A stretch of 7,360 nt of DNA. Source: an uncultured Mycoplasmatota bacterium (GTDB lineage: Bacteria > Bacillota_I > Bacilli_A > RF39 > UBA660). A program made the position numbers and the translations under genes. A model generated the notes under the pieces. That model ran no database searches, was not told the origin of the DNA, and was given only the letters and a program-made list of their open reading frames with translations. Below, piece by piece: positions 1-6,887 of the stretch (position 1 is its first letter; the number at the start of each line of letters is the position of its first letter). The stretch is from positions 1 through 7,360 of the forward strand of contig URLV01000041.1 in NCBI GenBank assembly GCA_900548725.1. Reading direction: 5' to 3'.

Positions 1-2
1 TA

Positions 3-89
3 TTATCTGATAAAATTAAATTAAGTGGTGCGGTTGAAATTACAATAAAAAAAATCAAATTTTCATTTGATTTTATTAGCTTATTGTAA
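3..89 (+). CDS. Possible 3' end of a gene entering from the left edge
   Basis: An open frame runs from position 3 to a TAA at 87-89 and would encode the last 28 residues of a protein entering from the left (LSDKIKLSGAVEIT and onward). Bases 24-40 are less AT-rich than the surroundings, which fits coding sequence, and the frame would converge on the secreted-protein gene. Against it, the frame runs straight through the terminator hairpin of that gene, and 28 open codons are common by chance in such AT-rich DNA. No family is recognisable. Confidence 0.15.
   Translation, partial: LSDKIKLSGAVEITIKKIKFSFDFISLL
47..74 (-). terminator. Terminator of the secreted-protein gene
   Basis: Arms 51-60 and 65-74 form a perfect 10-bp A/T-rich stem with a four-base loop (GAAA when read on the minus strand). 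On the minus strand it is followed by a run of Ts (complement of 47-54). It begins 1 base after the stop codon of the gene at 76-822. The T-run is clear only on the minus strand. Confidence 0.8.
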
Positions 90-822
90 CTTTTAAAGTT
101 AAAGCAGCTTCATTTTCAATATTTTGATTTGCATCAACACTTCTATATTCTACTTTTAATGCATAATAATCAGTTACATCACCAGCAGCATTTGAAGCAA
201 TACTAACATTTGATAACAAAGTATCAGTTGTTTTAGCAGTATTAACAGTTGCTGTGGTTAAAACGTTTTTAGTTGCTACTTTTATATCAGTTCCTAGTGC
301 AGTTGCTTCATCAGCTATTGCAGTAGTATCAGTATCAGCTCTATTTGCTAATGCAGCAGCTTCAAATTGACCTTTAGTAATTTTATACAAAGTAATATAA
401 ATATTATTATATGCTGTTCCATCAAAACATTCAGTAGTAGCTTGACTAGCTGTACTTACATAACAAGTAGTTTTTAAATCATCAGTCTTAGTACTATGAA
501 CATAATTAATAGCTCCAGGAGTAGCTTCTAATACTAAATTATAATTAGATGGAGTACCATTTGCATCTTTTGTAGTATTAACTACTTTAAATGTTTTATA
601 AGTAAATGTACCAGGTAAAACTTTTGATAAAGAAATAGCATCTTCAGTACCATTTCCTGCTTGATATTCTACAGAACCTACGCTAGCAGTATTAATTTTA
701 ACTGACTCAGTAGTTTCTCCACTTACTCTAGTAACAAAGTACGCATAAGTAACTCCTACTATTGTTAAAGTTACCATAAATATAGCTGCAATTCCTAATG
801 TCAACTTTTGTTTTGTGTTCAT
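76..822 (-). CDS. Secreted SipW/TasA-type surface protein
   Basis: This encodes a 248-residue exported protein of unknown exact function. It has a short basic start (MNTKQK), a hydrophobic stretch at residues 8-28 and the TYAYF box at 25-29. That layout is typical of signal peptides cut by SipW-like signal peptidases in TasA, camelysin and related matrix or fibre proteins. The mature part is rich in Thr, Ala, Ser and Asn, has no second membrane segment, no LPXTG sorting signal, and only two cysteines (120 and 132) that could form one disulphide. The ATG at 822 is preceded by a strong GGAAGG ribosome site. The gene stands alone between its own promoter and terminator, suggesting high independent expression. 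The family is inferred from the signal peptide; the mature domain was not recognised. A role in extracellular matrix or surface fibres is a guess. No sipW gene lies in the window. Confidence 0.75.
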   Translation of the reverse strand: MNTKQKLTLGIAAIFMVTLTIVGVTYAYFVTRVSGETTESVKINTASVGSVEYQAGNGTEDAISLSKVLPGTFTYKTFKVVNTTKDANGTPSNYNLVLEATPGAINYVHSTKTDDLKTTCYVSTASQATTECFDGTAYNNIYITLYKITKGQFEAAALANRADTDTTAIADEATALGTDIKVATKNVLTTATVNTAKTTDTLLSNVSIASNAAGDVTDYYALKVEYRSVDANQNIENEAALTLKVTIS

Positions 823-851
823 CTTTTTTTCATCCTTCCTTCTATAATAAA

Positions 852-880
852 ATCATATCAAACAAAAAATGTGTTGTCAA
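852..880 (-). promoter_or_regulatory. Strong sigma-A promoter of the secreted-protein gene
   Basis: On the minus strand there is a perfect -35 TTGACA (875-880), a 17-base spacer and a -10 TATGAT (852-857) with an extended TGA just before it. Transcription should begin near 845, leaving a leader of about 23 bases that carries the GGAAGG ribosome site. It is the best promoter for a protein gene in the window. Confidence 0.85.
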
Positions 881-914
881 TTTAAAATTTACATTTTTTT
901 ATTTTTTTTTAATA

Positions 915-949
915 AACAAAAAACACATGCATTTTTTTTACATATGTTT
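915..949 (-). terminator. Terminator at the end of the dcw operon
   Basis: Minus-strand arms AAACATATG (941-949) and CATGTGTTT (921-929) pair over 9 positions, one of them a G-T wobble, around an 11-base loop. They are followed by TTTGTTTATT. The hairpin starts 5 bases after the stop of the unknown membrane protein and before the promoter of the secreted protein, so it separates the two units. Confidence 0.6.
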
Positions 950-954
950 TACAT

Positions 955-1503
955 CTAATACTTAGTGATTTTAGTAACATTTAACTTTACTTTACTTAAT
1001 ATACTTTCACCACTACTAGTCTTTGCCTCTATAACCAAATATAGATTATCATTTAACAATTTCTTTACTTTACTAGTAAATATTGAATTAACACTATTTT
1101 TCTCACTTACATTATAAGTAGCCAAATTATTAATAATATCACTTAATTTCATCTCAGTATCAAGTTCTAAAGAATTAGATACTATCTCTATTAACTTAGT
1201 ATCATCCATAACATAATAACCTATCTTATAGCTTTTAATATCATAATCATTATTGCTAACATATTTAACATTATTATTATTAATAACATTAATATCATTA
1301 TTTAAAGCCATCATACCATCTTTTACTTCAATGTATTCATCACTACCACTAAAAGTATATAATTTATTATTAGTTAAAATATAATACGTAAAAAACAATA
1401 ATATAATATTAATAATAAATGATATATAAATTATAGTTTTATAAGACTTTAAAACTTTACTTAACTTATCTTTTACATTACTTCTTTTTCCTTTCTTTTT
1501 CAT
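955..1503 (-). CDS. Unknown bitopic membrane protein, last gene of the dcw operon
   Basis: I do not recognise this 182-residue protein. It has a strongly basic N-terminus (about residues 1-22), one membrane segment at 23-43, and an outer domain of about 138 residues rich in Asn, Ser, Lys and Tyr. The positive-inside rule puts the C-terminal domain outside the membrane. The domain looks like alternating short beta strands (YTFSGSDEYIEV, SYKIGYYVMD, NLYLVIEAK, KVKLNVTKI) and has no cysteine. The ATG lies 7 bases after the PBP stop, and the ribosome site GAAGGATAGG overlaps the last PBP codons, so translation is probably coupled. Its topology and place recall FtsQ/DivIB, but no POTRA-like sequence can be made out. 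A role alongside the PBP in septal wall synthesis is inferred from the operon only. Confidence 0.85.
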   Translation of the reverse strand: MKKKGKRSNVKDKLSKVLKSYKTIIYISFIINIILLFFTYYILTNNKLYTFSGSDEYIEVKDGMMALNNDINVINNNNVKYVSNNDYDIKSYKIGYYVMDDTKLIEIVSNSLELDTEMKLSDIINNLATYNVSEKNSVNSIFTSKVKKLLNDNLYLVIEAKTSSGESILSKVKLNVTKITKY

Positions 1504-1510
1504 ATTTCAC

Positions 1511-3601
1511 CTATCCTTCCATATTTATAATAACTTTTTCACTTATAGCATTACCAACAGGTATATTAAAACTAACTACTTTACCTACACCATTTATTTC
1601 ATAATCCACTTCCATAAAATTCATTAAATTAATTACTTCAGTTTTATTCCAGCCAGTAATATCTATCATATTTTTATTATCACTATTAGTTTTTAAATAT
1701 ACTTTACTACCAATAATAATATTTTTATTTTTAATAGGATATTGATTAACAACAACATCACCATCTCCAACTACAATAGGTTTTAATCCTTTACTTTCTA
1801 ATAATGGTATTACATCATTTTTATTTTTATTTAAATAATTATCCAAAACAACGTATTTACTCTCATCTTTATTGCTTTCTCTATCACTTAAATTTTTATA
1901 TTTAGCAATTGATTCTACTATACTTTTAGTCATTCCACCAATTGCACTACTTGTACCTTCTAAGTCTTTTATAGCAACGTAAATTATATACTGTGGATCA
2001 TCTTTTGGAAACATTCCAGCAAAACTTCTTATATTTTTTGTACCACTTGTATATCCACCTGTTTCAGATATGTATTGAGCTGTACCAGTTTTTCCTATTA
2101 ATCTAACTTGATCTGTTTGATATGCTTTACCAGTAGCAAGATTATCATCACCGTTAACAGTTTTATCCATTAAATCAATTATTTTATTTATAGTATCTTC
2201 ACTATATATTTTCTTTATTTCTTCTCTTTTACCTTCTTCAATTATTTTACCATTTTGATCTATAATTTTATTAACAACATAAGGTTTTAATAAGGTACCT
2301 CCATTGGTTATTGTTGTTAAAGCTTGTATCATTTGAATTGGAGTAACCGTTATACCTTGACCATAACTAGCAGAAGCAAGTTCACTAGCATACATGAAAT
2401 TTACTTTACCTTTCATTTCTCCAAGTAACTCAATTCCTGTTTTTTGACCAAAACCTAAATCAGTATAATAATCTAATAAAGTTTCTTTTCCTAATTTTTG
2501 AGCAAGTAATGTCGCAGCAACGTTTGATGAATAAGTAAATCCTACATCATATGTTATTCTGCCCCAACCTTTATCGTTCCAATCTTTTATCTCATATTCA
2601 TCAACATTAATTTTACCAGAATCATAAAGTTCATCACCTTTATATTGTCCTTTTTCTATACTAGTAGCAAAAGAAAATATTTTCATTGTACTTCCAGGTT
2701 CATAAGTATAACTAACTAACGGATTATTATAATTAGTTATATTTAACTTATTAGGATCAAATGTAGGACTAGATGCACTACCAACTATAGCTCCAGTTTT
2801 AGCATCAGCAATAGTTGCAATAACCCAATCAGTACTATAATTTTGTATTAAATCATTAATAGCGTTTTCTAAATACATTTGTACATTGCTATCTATTGTC
2901 AATTCTATATTATATCCATTTTTAGCTTTCTTTTCTTGTACAGGAGTATTAGCAATCTTATAACCATAAGCATCTTTTTGATATTTATAATATCCATTTT
3001 CACCACTTAACTCTTGATCAAAATAAGATTCTATTCCCATTTCTCCAACAATCTCACCATTATCATTTTTCTTAGCATAACCAATAATGTATGAAGCAAA
3101 CGTACCATAAGGATAATATCTTTTACTTTCTTTTATAAAATCAATTCCAGGTAAATTTAACTTTTCTATCTTTTCCTTCAATAATTCACTTATTCCTCTA
3201 CCTTCAGGTCCTAATTCAACCTGATATGCATCTTTAGAAAGTAAAGTTCTCATTCTATCAGCATCCATACCTATAAGAGGCGCTAATGCATTTACCGTAG
3301 ATTCTATATCAACAACATGTAAAGGTTTCTTTAAATTAGTAGTACGTTTAGAATCCAAATAAGCAATAACTGTATAAGAGTTAACATTTTCTGCAAGTAT
3401 TTCTCCAGAAACATCATATATACTACCTCTAGAAGCATATAAAGTTTTACTACCAGTTGTACGTGATAACGCAAAATCTTTTATATTTATATTATCAATG
3501 TTAGTACTTATAGAAACATATATTAATTTTCCTATTACTAGCCCAAATAAAAGAACAATGCCAATAATAAGAAATTTATTAATTTTAACTGCATTGTTCA
3601 T
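1511..3601 (-). CDS. ftsI: Class B penicillin-binding protein with two PASTA domains (PBP2B/SpoVD/FtsI type)
   Basis: This is a septal transpeptidase that cross-links peptidoglycan at the outer face of the membrane. The 696 residues contain a short cytoplasmic start, one membrane anchor (about 10-30), and a dimerisation (pedestal) domain opening with RGSIYDVSGEILA (58-70). The transpeptidase domain carries all three signatures: STMK at 304-307 (catalytic Ser304), SSN at 358-360 and KTGTA at 504-508. Two PASTA domains follow at about 582-637 and 642-694. PASTA tails are typical of PBP2x, PBP2B and SpoVD rather than proteobacterial FtsI. The ATG has a good AGAAGGTGA ribosome site and follows the ftsL stop by 12 bases. 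The ftsL-PBP order is the standard one. Whether it serves vegetative division or sporulation cannot be told here; the lone copy next to ftsL favours division. Confidence 0.95.
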   Translation of the reverse strand: MNNAVKINKFLIIGIVLLFGLVIGKLIYVSISTNIDNINIKDFALSRTTGSKTLYASRGSIYDVSGEILAENVNSYTVIAYLDSKRTTNLKKPLHVVDIESTVNALAPLIGMDADRMRTLLSKDAYQVELGPEGRGISELLKEKIEKLNLPGIDFIKESKRYYPYGTFASYIIGYAKKNDNGEIVGEMGIESYFDQELSGENGYYKYQKDAYGYKIANTPVQEKKAKNGYNIELTIDSNVQMYLENAINDLIQNYSTDWVIATIADAKTGAIVGSASSPTFDPNKLNITNYNNPLVSYTYEPGSTMKIFSFATSIEKGQYKGDELYDSGKINVDEYEIKDWNDKGWGRITYDVGFTYSSNVAATLLAQKLGKETLLDYYTDLGFGQKTGIELLGEMKGKVNFMYASELASASYGQGITVTPIQMIQALTTITNGGTLLKPYVVNKIIDQNGKIIEEGKREEIKKIYSEDTINKIIDLMDKTVNGDDNLATGKAYQTDQVRLIGKTGTAQYISETGGYTSGTKNIRSFAGMFPKDDPQYIIYVAIKDLEGTSSAIGGMTKSIVESIAKYKNLSDRESNKDESKYVVLDNYLNKNKNDVIPLLESKGLKPIVVGDGDVVVNQYPIKNKNIIIGSKVYLKTNSDNKNMIDITGWNKTEVINLMNFMEVDYEINGVGKVVSFNIPVGNAISEKVIINMEG

Positions 3602-3613
3602 AATTCACCTTCT

Positions 3614-3904
3614 TTATTTAATTACAATTATATTGTCATTATTATATGACAACCCATATTCTTTAGCAATATCTTGAATACTAGATAAACTTGCAAGTTC
3701 ATTAACTTGCATCTCTAAACTTTCATTAATATTCTCTTGCTTCTCAACCTTTTTCTTTACCCTTTCTAATTCTATATTACTTCTAGACAACATAGATTTA
3801 CTGGATACAGTAATTATAGGAGATACACAACCAACAATAATAATTAAAGTCATCAAAAACTTTTCACCCTTTAAAAATCTGATTCTCTTAGTTTTTCTTT
3901 TCAT
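3614..3904 (-). CDS. ftsL: Cell division protein FtsL-like
   Basis: This 96-residue bitopic protein has the FtsL plan: a basic cytoplasmic tail (MKRKTKRIRFLKGEK), one membrane segment at about 16-34, and an outer heptad-like helix at about 41-72 (NIELERVKKKVEKQENINE). A short tail ends in QDIAKEYGLSY, like the region after the coiled coil in FtsL and DivIC. FtsL sequences diverge strongly, so the call rests on topology and on its place between rsmH and the division PBP. In the cell it should pair with DivIC/FtsB and FtsQ/DivIB to hold and activate the septal synthase. The ATG is 1 base after the rsmH stop, and its ribosome site AAAGGAT lies inside the last rsmH codons, implying coupled translation. 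Confidence 0.85.
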   Translation of the reverse strand: MKRKTKRIRFLKGEKFLMTLIIIVGCVSPIITVSSKSMLSRSNIELERVKKKVEKQENINESLEMQVNELASLSSIQDIAKEYGLSYNNDNIIVIK

Positions 3905-3905
3905 A

Positions 3906-4826
3906 CTATATCCTTTCTATAATTCTTAATTTAGCACTTTTACTTCTACTATTTTCTTCTATCTCATTTTCTTTTGCAATTAATGGTTTATTATTAACAA
4001 TACTTATTAAAGGTTTATATTCATCTGGAATATAAGGAAGTCCTTTAACTTTTTCATCTACTTCACTATATTTTTTAAATATTTTTTTAACAATTCTATC
4101 TTCTAAAGAATGAAATGTTATTACACATAATCTTCCACCTTTATTTAATAAATTAATAGCATCAGGTAAAACACTTTCTAATACTTTAAGTTCACTATTT
4201 ACTTCAATTCTTAAAGCTTGAAATATTTGTCTTTCTGGATGATTATCTATAAAATATTTTACTGGTACACTAGATTTTATTATATCAACTAATTCTAATG
4301 TACTATTAATTTCTTTATCTTTTCTATAATTGACTATTTTTCTTGCAATTATTTTAGAAAATCTTTCTTCACCATAAGTATAAAAAACATCAAGTAATTT
4401 ATCATAATCATATTCATTTACAATTTTCTTTGCAGTTAATTCATTTCTTTTATCCATTCTCATATCAAGTGTAGCATCTTTCATAAATGAGAAACCACGA
4501 CTACCATCATCTATTTGTGGACTAGAAACTCCTAAATCTAAAAGTATACCATCAACTTTTTCTACACCAATCTCTTCTAACCTTTCTTTCATATTACAAA
4601 AGTTATCATGAATTAATGTATAATTATTACCAATAATTTTTAAAAGTTCATCTGACTTTTCTATAGCAAAATCATCTTGATCAAATCCATATAAATGACC
4701 TTCTGGTATATTTTTTAATATTAAACTACTGTGCCCCGCAAGTCCAATTGTTCCATCAACATAAATACCATCTTTTTTTATTTTTAAATTTTCTATCACT
4801 TCTTGTCTCATTACACTATAATGCAT
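3906..4826 (-). CDS. rsmH: 16S rRNA (cytosine-1402 N4)-methyltransferase RsmH (MraW)
   Basis: RsmH uses S-adenosylmethionine to methylate N4 of C1402 at the decoding centre of 16S rRNA. Numbered from the ATG at 4826 (306 residues, normal size), the SAM site is DGTIGLAGHS (24-33) with YGFDQD (46-51). Further signatures are ILLDLGVSSPQ (94-104), RGFSF (110-114), MRMD (122-125), PERQIFQALRIEVN (197-210) and ITFHSLEDR (236-244), and the RNA-binding tail SKSAKLR is at 295-301. The frame stays open to a TTG at 4841. I choose the ATG because a perfect GGGGGAG site (4834-4840) sits 6 bases before it and would be useless to the TTG. That site is inside the last codons of mraZ, and the ATG follows the mraZ stop by one base. 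The SAM motif reads GLAGHS where GxGGHS is common, a mild variant. Confidence 0.95.
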   Translation of the reverse strand: MHYSVMRQEVIENLKIKKDGIYVDGTIGLAGHSSLILKNIPEGHLYGFDQDDFAIEKSDELLKIIGNNYTLIHDNFCNMKERLEEIGVEKVDGILLDLGVSSPQIDDGSRGFSFMKDATLDMRMDKRNELTAKKIVNEYDYDKLLDVFYTYGEERFSKIIARKIVNYRKDKEINSTLELVDIIKSSVPVKYFIDNHPERQIFQALRIEVNSELKVLESVLPDAINLLNKGGRLCVITFHSLEDRIVKKIFKKYSEVDEKVKGLPYIPDEYKPLISIVNNKPLIAKENEIEENSRSKSAKLRIIERI

Positions 4827-4827
4827 A

Positions 4828-5256
4828 TTATTCTCCCCCAAATAAATTTTCTGCTATTTCTGCAAAATTATCTTCATTACTTTCAAAAAAATTATTCCAT
4901 GCCTCATTATCCCATATTTCTAATCGATCATTTGCGCCGATTATAACGCAATCTTTAGTTAAATCGGCGTAATGAACGAGTGGGGAGGTAATGCACGCTC
5001 TACCTGATTTGTCTAACGTGCATAGAGTAGCACCAGACATGAAGAATCTGGTGAAATTACGTGAGTCTTTTCTTGTAAATGGGAGTGCTTTTAATTTTGC
5101 TACTATATTATTCCATTCATTCATAGAATAAACAAATAAGCATTTTTCAAGTCCACGAGTAATAACAAAACTATCACCTAATTCATTTCTGAATTTGCTA
5201 GGAATAATAATTCTGTTTTTTTCATCAATAGAATGATGATACTCACCCATCAACAT
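4828..5256 (-). CDS. mraZ: Transcriptional regulator MraZ
   Basis: MraZ is the DNA-binding regulator that normally heads the dcw cluster and controls its own operon. The 142 residues match the family length and hold two SpoVT/AbrB-like half-domains with the signatures DEKNRIIIPSKFR (11-23) and LDKSGRACIT (81-90). The frame is open to a GTG at 5268, but that codon lies inside the third operator box. The ATG at 5256 gives the usual start MLMGEYHH and has GGGGG five bases upstream. Three AGTGG boxes just before the gene are its likely target. Unlike its very AT-rich neighbours, part of the gene (4921-5040) is about 43% G+C by hand count and full of CG-containing codons. It precedes rsmH by one base. 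Confidence 0.95.
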   Translation of the reverse strand: MLMGEYHHSIDEKNRIIIPSKFRNELGDSFVITRGLEKCLFVYSMNEWNNIVAKLKALPFTRKDSRNFTRFFMSGATLCTLDKSGRACITSPLVHYADLTKDCVIIGANDRLEIWDNEAWNNFFESNEDNFAEIAENLFGGE

Positions 5257-5264
5257 AAAATCCC

Positions 5265-5289
5265 CCACTTTCTTCCACTATGTACCACT
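5265..5289 (-). promoter_or_regulatory. MraZ operator: three AGTGG boxes with 10-bp spacing
   Basis: Read on the minus strand, AGTGG occurs three times, at 5285-5289, 5275-5279 and 5265-5269, exactly one helical turn apart. Repeated TGG/GTGG-type boxes at 10-bp spacing ahead of mraZ are the known binding sites of this oligomeric ring protein. They lie just downstream of the predicted start of transcription and run up to the mraZ ribosome site, a position that favours repression, though MraZ is reported to activate in some Mollicutes. Confidence 0.8.
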
Positions 5290-5298
5290 ACTACCTAA

Positions 5299-5327
5299 AT
5301 AATACAATAAGTTTTCTTAAAATACAA
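5299..5327 (-). promoter_or_regulatory. Sigma-A promoter of the mraZ-rsmH-ftsL-PBP operon
   Basis: The minus strand shows a -35 TTGTAT (5322-5327), a 17-base spacer and a -10 TATTAT (5299-5304). Transcription should start near 5292, placing the first AGTGG box at about +4. It is the only good promoter between the murE terminator and mraZ. Confidence 0.65.
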
Positions 5328-5348
5328 CATTTATTTAAAAAAATCAAT

Positions 5349-5388
5349 AAAAAAAAACATTATTTACACAAAAATGTAAAATAATGTT
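5349..5388 (-). terminator. Terminator of murE
   Basis: Arms 5375-5388 and 5356-5368 form a 13-bp A/T-rich stem with one bulged base and a 6-base loop. On the minus strand it is followed by about nine Ts (complement of 5349-5357). It sits 11 bases past the murE stop and ends the murE transcript before the dcw operon promoter. Confidence 0.85.
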
Positions 5389-5399
5389 AATAACTCTTA

Positions 5400-6752
5400 C
5401 TAATTTATATATTTTAAAACTTCTTCCTTATCACTTAAGTGATGTTTTTCATGCCCTATAATTTGATAATCTTCATGTCCTTTACCCAATATCAATAGTG
5501 TATCATTTTTTTCTATCATACTAACACCTTTTTTTATAGCTTCTCTTCTATCATATATAACAATATAATTATCTTTATCTACACCACTTAATATATCATT
5601 CATAATATTTTTTTCATCTTCAGTACGTGGATTATCATTAGTAAATATAACAAAATCACTTAACTTAGTAGCAATATTTCCCATAATAGGTCTTTTTTTA
5701 GGATCTCTATCTCCCCCACAACCAACAATAGTTATAACTTTACCAATTTTATTTTCTAAATTAGAAGTTATAATTTTTTCAACTGCGTCTGGAGTATGTG
5801 CATAATCTATTATAGCCTTACCTTCTTTAATACTTATAATTTCATTTCTACCATTAGGTGCATAAATGTTTTTGGTAACTCTAATAATATCTTCTATACC
5901 AATACCCAAATTATTAACCAAACAAAGTGCAGTAATATAATTATATATATTAAATTTATTTAATAAATTTGTTTCAACATAATATTCTTTATCATACTTA
6001 AAATGTATTTTAGTAGTTAAATTAGTATAACTATAATCTAATATCTGATAATCACTATTATTAAACCCTAAAGTTTTAAAATTATTATATTTAAATTCTA
6101 TACCATATGGATCATCTATGTTAGAAATCATAACTCCATCTTCTTTTATATAATTTAATATTAATTTCTTAGCTTTCAAATAATTTTCCATAGTTTTATG
6201 ATAATCTAAATGATCTTCAGTAAGATTAGTAAACGCACATACATCAAATTTAATACCATTAATTCTTCCAAATGATAATGCATGACTACTTACTTCCATA
6301 ACAATTACATCTACTTTGTTTTCAATACTTTCAAGTATTAAATTATATAATTCTAATATATCAGGAGTAGTATTAGGCAACTCTTTTATAAATTTACTAT
6401 TTATATAATATCCAATTGTACCTATATAAGCATTATTTATACCCAATTCTGAAAGTATTTGACTAGTCAAATATGCAGTAGTAGTTTTACCATTAGTACC
6501 AGTAATACCAATAAATTTTGTATTTTCAAAAATATTACTATATTCTTTAACTAAATATTCGTTAAGATACTTTTCACTATCTTTTACCACTATAGTTTCT
6601 ACAGGATAACTACCATGTTCACAAATTATTTTAGTAGCACCATTTTTTATTGCTTGTTCTATATAATCGTGTCCATCAACTGTATAACCTTTTATAGCAA
6701 CAAAAGTATCTCCTTCTTTAACTTTTCTTGAATCTGTTTTTATATTTATCAC
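5400..6752 (-). CDS. murE: UDP-MurNAc-tripeptide ligase MurE, predicted meso-DAP-adding
   Basis: MurE is the cytoplasmic ATP-dependent ligase that adds the third residue to UDP-MurNAc-L-Ala-D-Glu. Numbered from the GTG at 6752 (450 residues), the UDP-binding domain opens with TDSRKVKEGDTFVAIKG (6-22). The ATP loop GTNGKTT is at 85-91, NTTPD at 127-131, the likely carbamylated Lys at 195 in YLKAKK, and DYAHTPDA at 316-323. DNPR (373-376) with GKGHE (423-427) is the signature of enzymes adding meso-diaminopimelate rather than lysine. The frame is open to a GTG at 6812, but that codon lies inside a terminator hairpin. The GTG at 6752 has AAGGTGAT (6757-6764) at correct spacing and begins close to the conserved TDSRK. 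murE is a unit of its own here, upstream of mraZ and separated by a terminator, unlike the common order with murE after the PBP gene. Confidence 0.93.
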   Translation of the reverse strand: MINIKTDSRKVKEGDTFVAIKGYTVDGHDYIEQAIKNGATKIICEHGSYPVETIVVKDSEKYLNEYLVKEYSNIFENTKFIGITGTNGKTTTAYLTSQILSELGINNAYIGTIGYYINSKFIKELPNTTPDILELYNLILESIENKVDVIVMEVSSHALSFGRINGIKFDVCAFTNLTEDHLDYHKTMENYLKAKKLILNYIKEDGVMISNIDDPYGIEFKYNNFKTLGFNNSDYQILDYSYTNLTTKIHFKYDKEYYVETNLLNKFNIYNYITALCLVNNLGIGIEDIIRVTKNIYAPNGRNEIISIKEGKAIIDYAHTPDAVEKIITSNLENKIGKVITIVGCGGDRDPKKRPIMGNIATKLSDFVIFTNDNPRTEDEKNIMNDILSGVDKDNYIVIYDRREAIKKGVSMIEKNDTLLILGKGHEDYQIIGHEKHHLSDKEEVLKYIN

Positions 6753-6773
6753 ATCAATCACCTTCTTAATAAT

Positions 6774-6803
6774 ATCATATTTAAAAACATTATTAAATAT
6801 TAA
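6774..6803 (-). promoter_or_regulatory. Weak candidate promoter for murE
   Basis: The minus strand shows TTAATA (6798-6803), an 18-base spacer and TATGAT (6774-6779), which would give a start near 6767 and a leader of about 15 bases ahead of the GTG. The -35 matches only 4 of 6 consensus positions. The main argument is that murE needs a promoter downstream of the terminator at 6802-6829, unless that terminator leaks. Confidence 0.3.
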
Positions 6804-6829
6804 AAAATCCACACTTCATATCGTGGATT
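6802..6829 (-). terminator. Terminator upstream of murE, likely end of the toxin mRNA
   Basis: AATCCAC (6806-6812) and GTGGATT (6823-6829) form a perfect 7-bp stem with a 10-base loop. On the minus strand the stem runs into six Ts (complement of 6802-6807). The plus strand has no T-run, so it acts on leftward transcription. The only leftward gene upstream of it is the small peptide gene at 7004-7081, which would then have a 3' UTR of about 200 bases covering the whole antisense RNA. Confidence 0.75.
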
Positions 6830-6852
6830 AAAAATTATTGTAGAAAATTTAT

Positions 6853-6881
6853 TTGACACCAACAACATATAATGTTAGAAT
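6853..6881 (+). promoter_or_regulatory. Sigma-A promoter of antisense RNA 1
   Basis: A perfect -35 TTGACA (6853-6858) is followed by a 17-base spacer and a -10 TAGAAT (6876-6881) with an extended TG at 6873-6874. A TATAAT also present in the spacer (6869-6874) is only nine bases or so from the -35 and is not the likely -10. Transcription should start near 6888. Confidence 0.85.
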
Positions 6882-6887
6882 TCTAAG

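Noticed and set aside
4827..4841. TTG at 4841 as the rsmH start, overlapping mraZ
   Set aside because: It would place the GGGGGAG ribosome site inside the gene; the ATG at 4826 uses that site at ideal spacing.
4748..4972. A 74-codon open frame on the plus strand across the mraZ/rsmH junction
   Set aside because: It lies opposite two well-supported genes, its composition follows their antisense, and it has no ribosome site or recognisable product.
4977..4987. AGTGGGGAGG on the plus strand inside mraZ as a further MraZ box
   Set aside because: It is a single copy in the other orientation within coding sequence, without the 10-bp repetition that marks the operator.
6853..6874. TTGACA and TATAAT only about nine bases apart in both repeat copies, as an odd short-spacer promoter
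   Set aside because: The spacing is far too short for sigma-A. TTGACA with a 17-base spacer to TAGAAT/TAAAAT and an extended TG fits well and explains the repeat.
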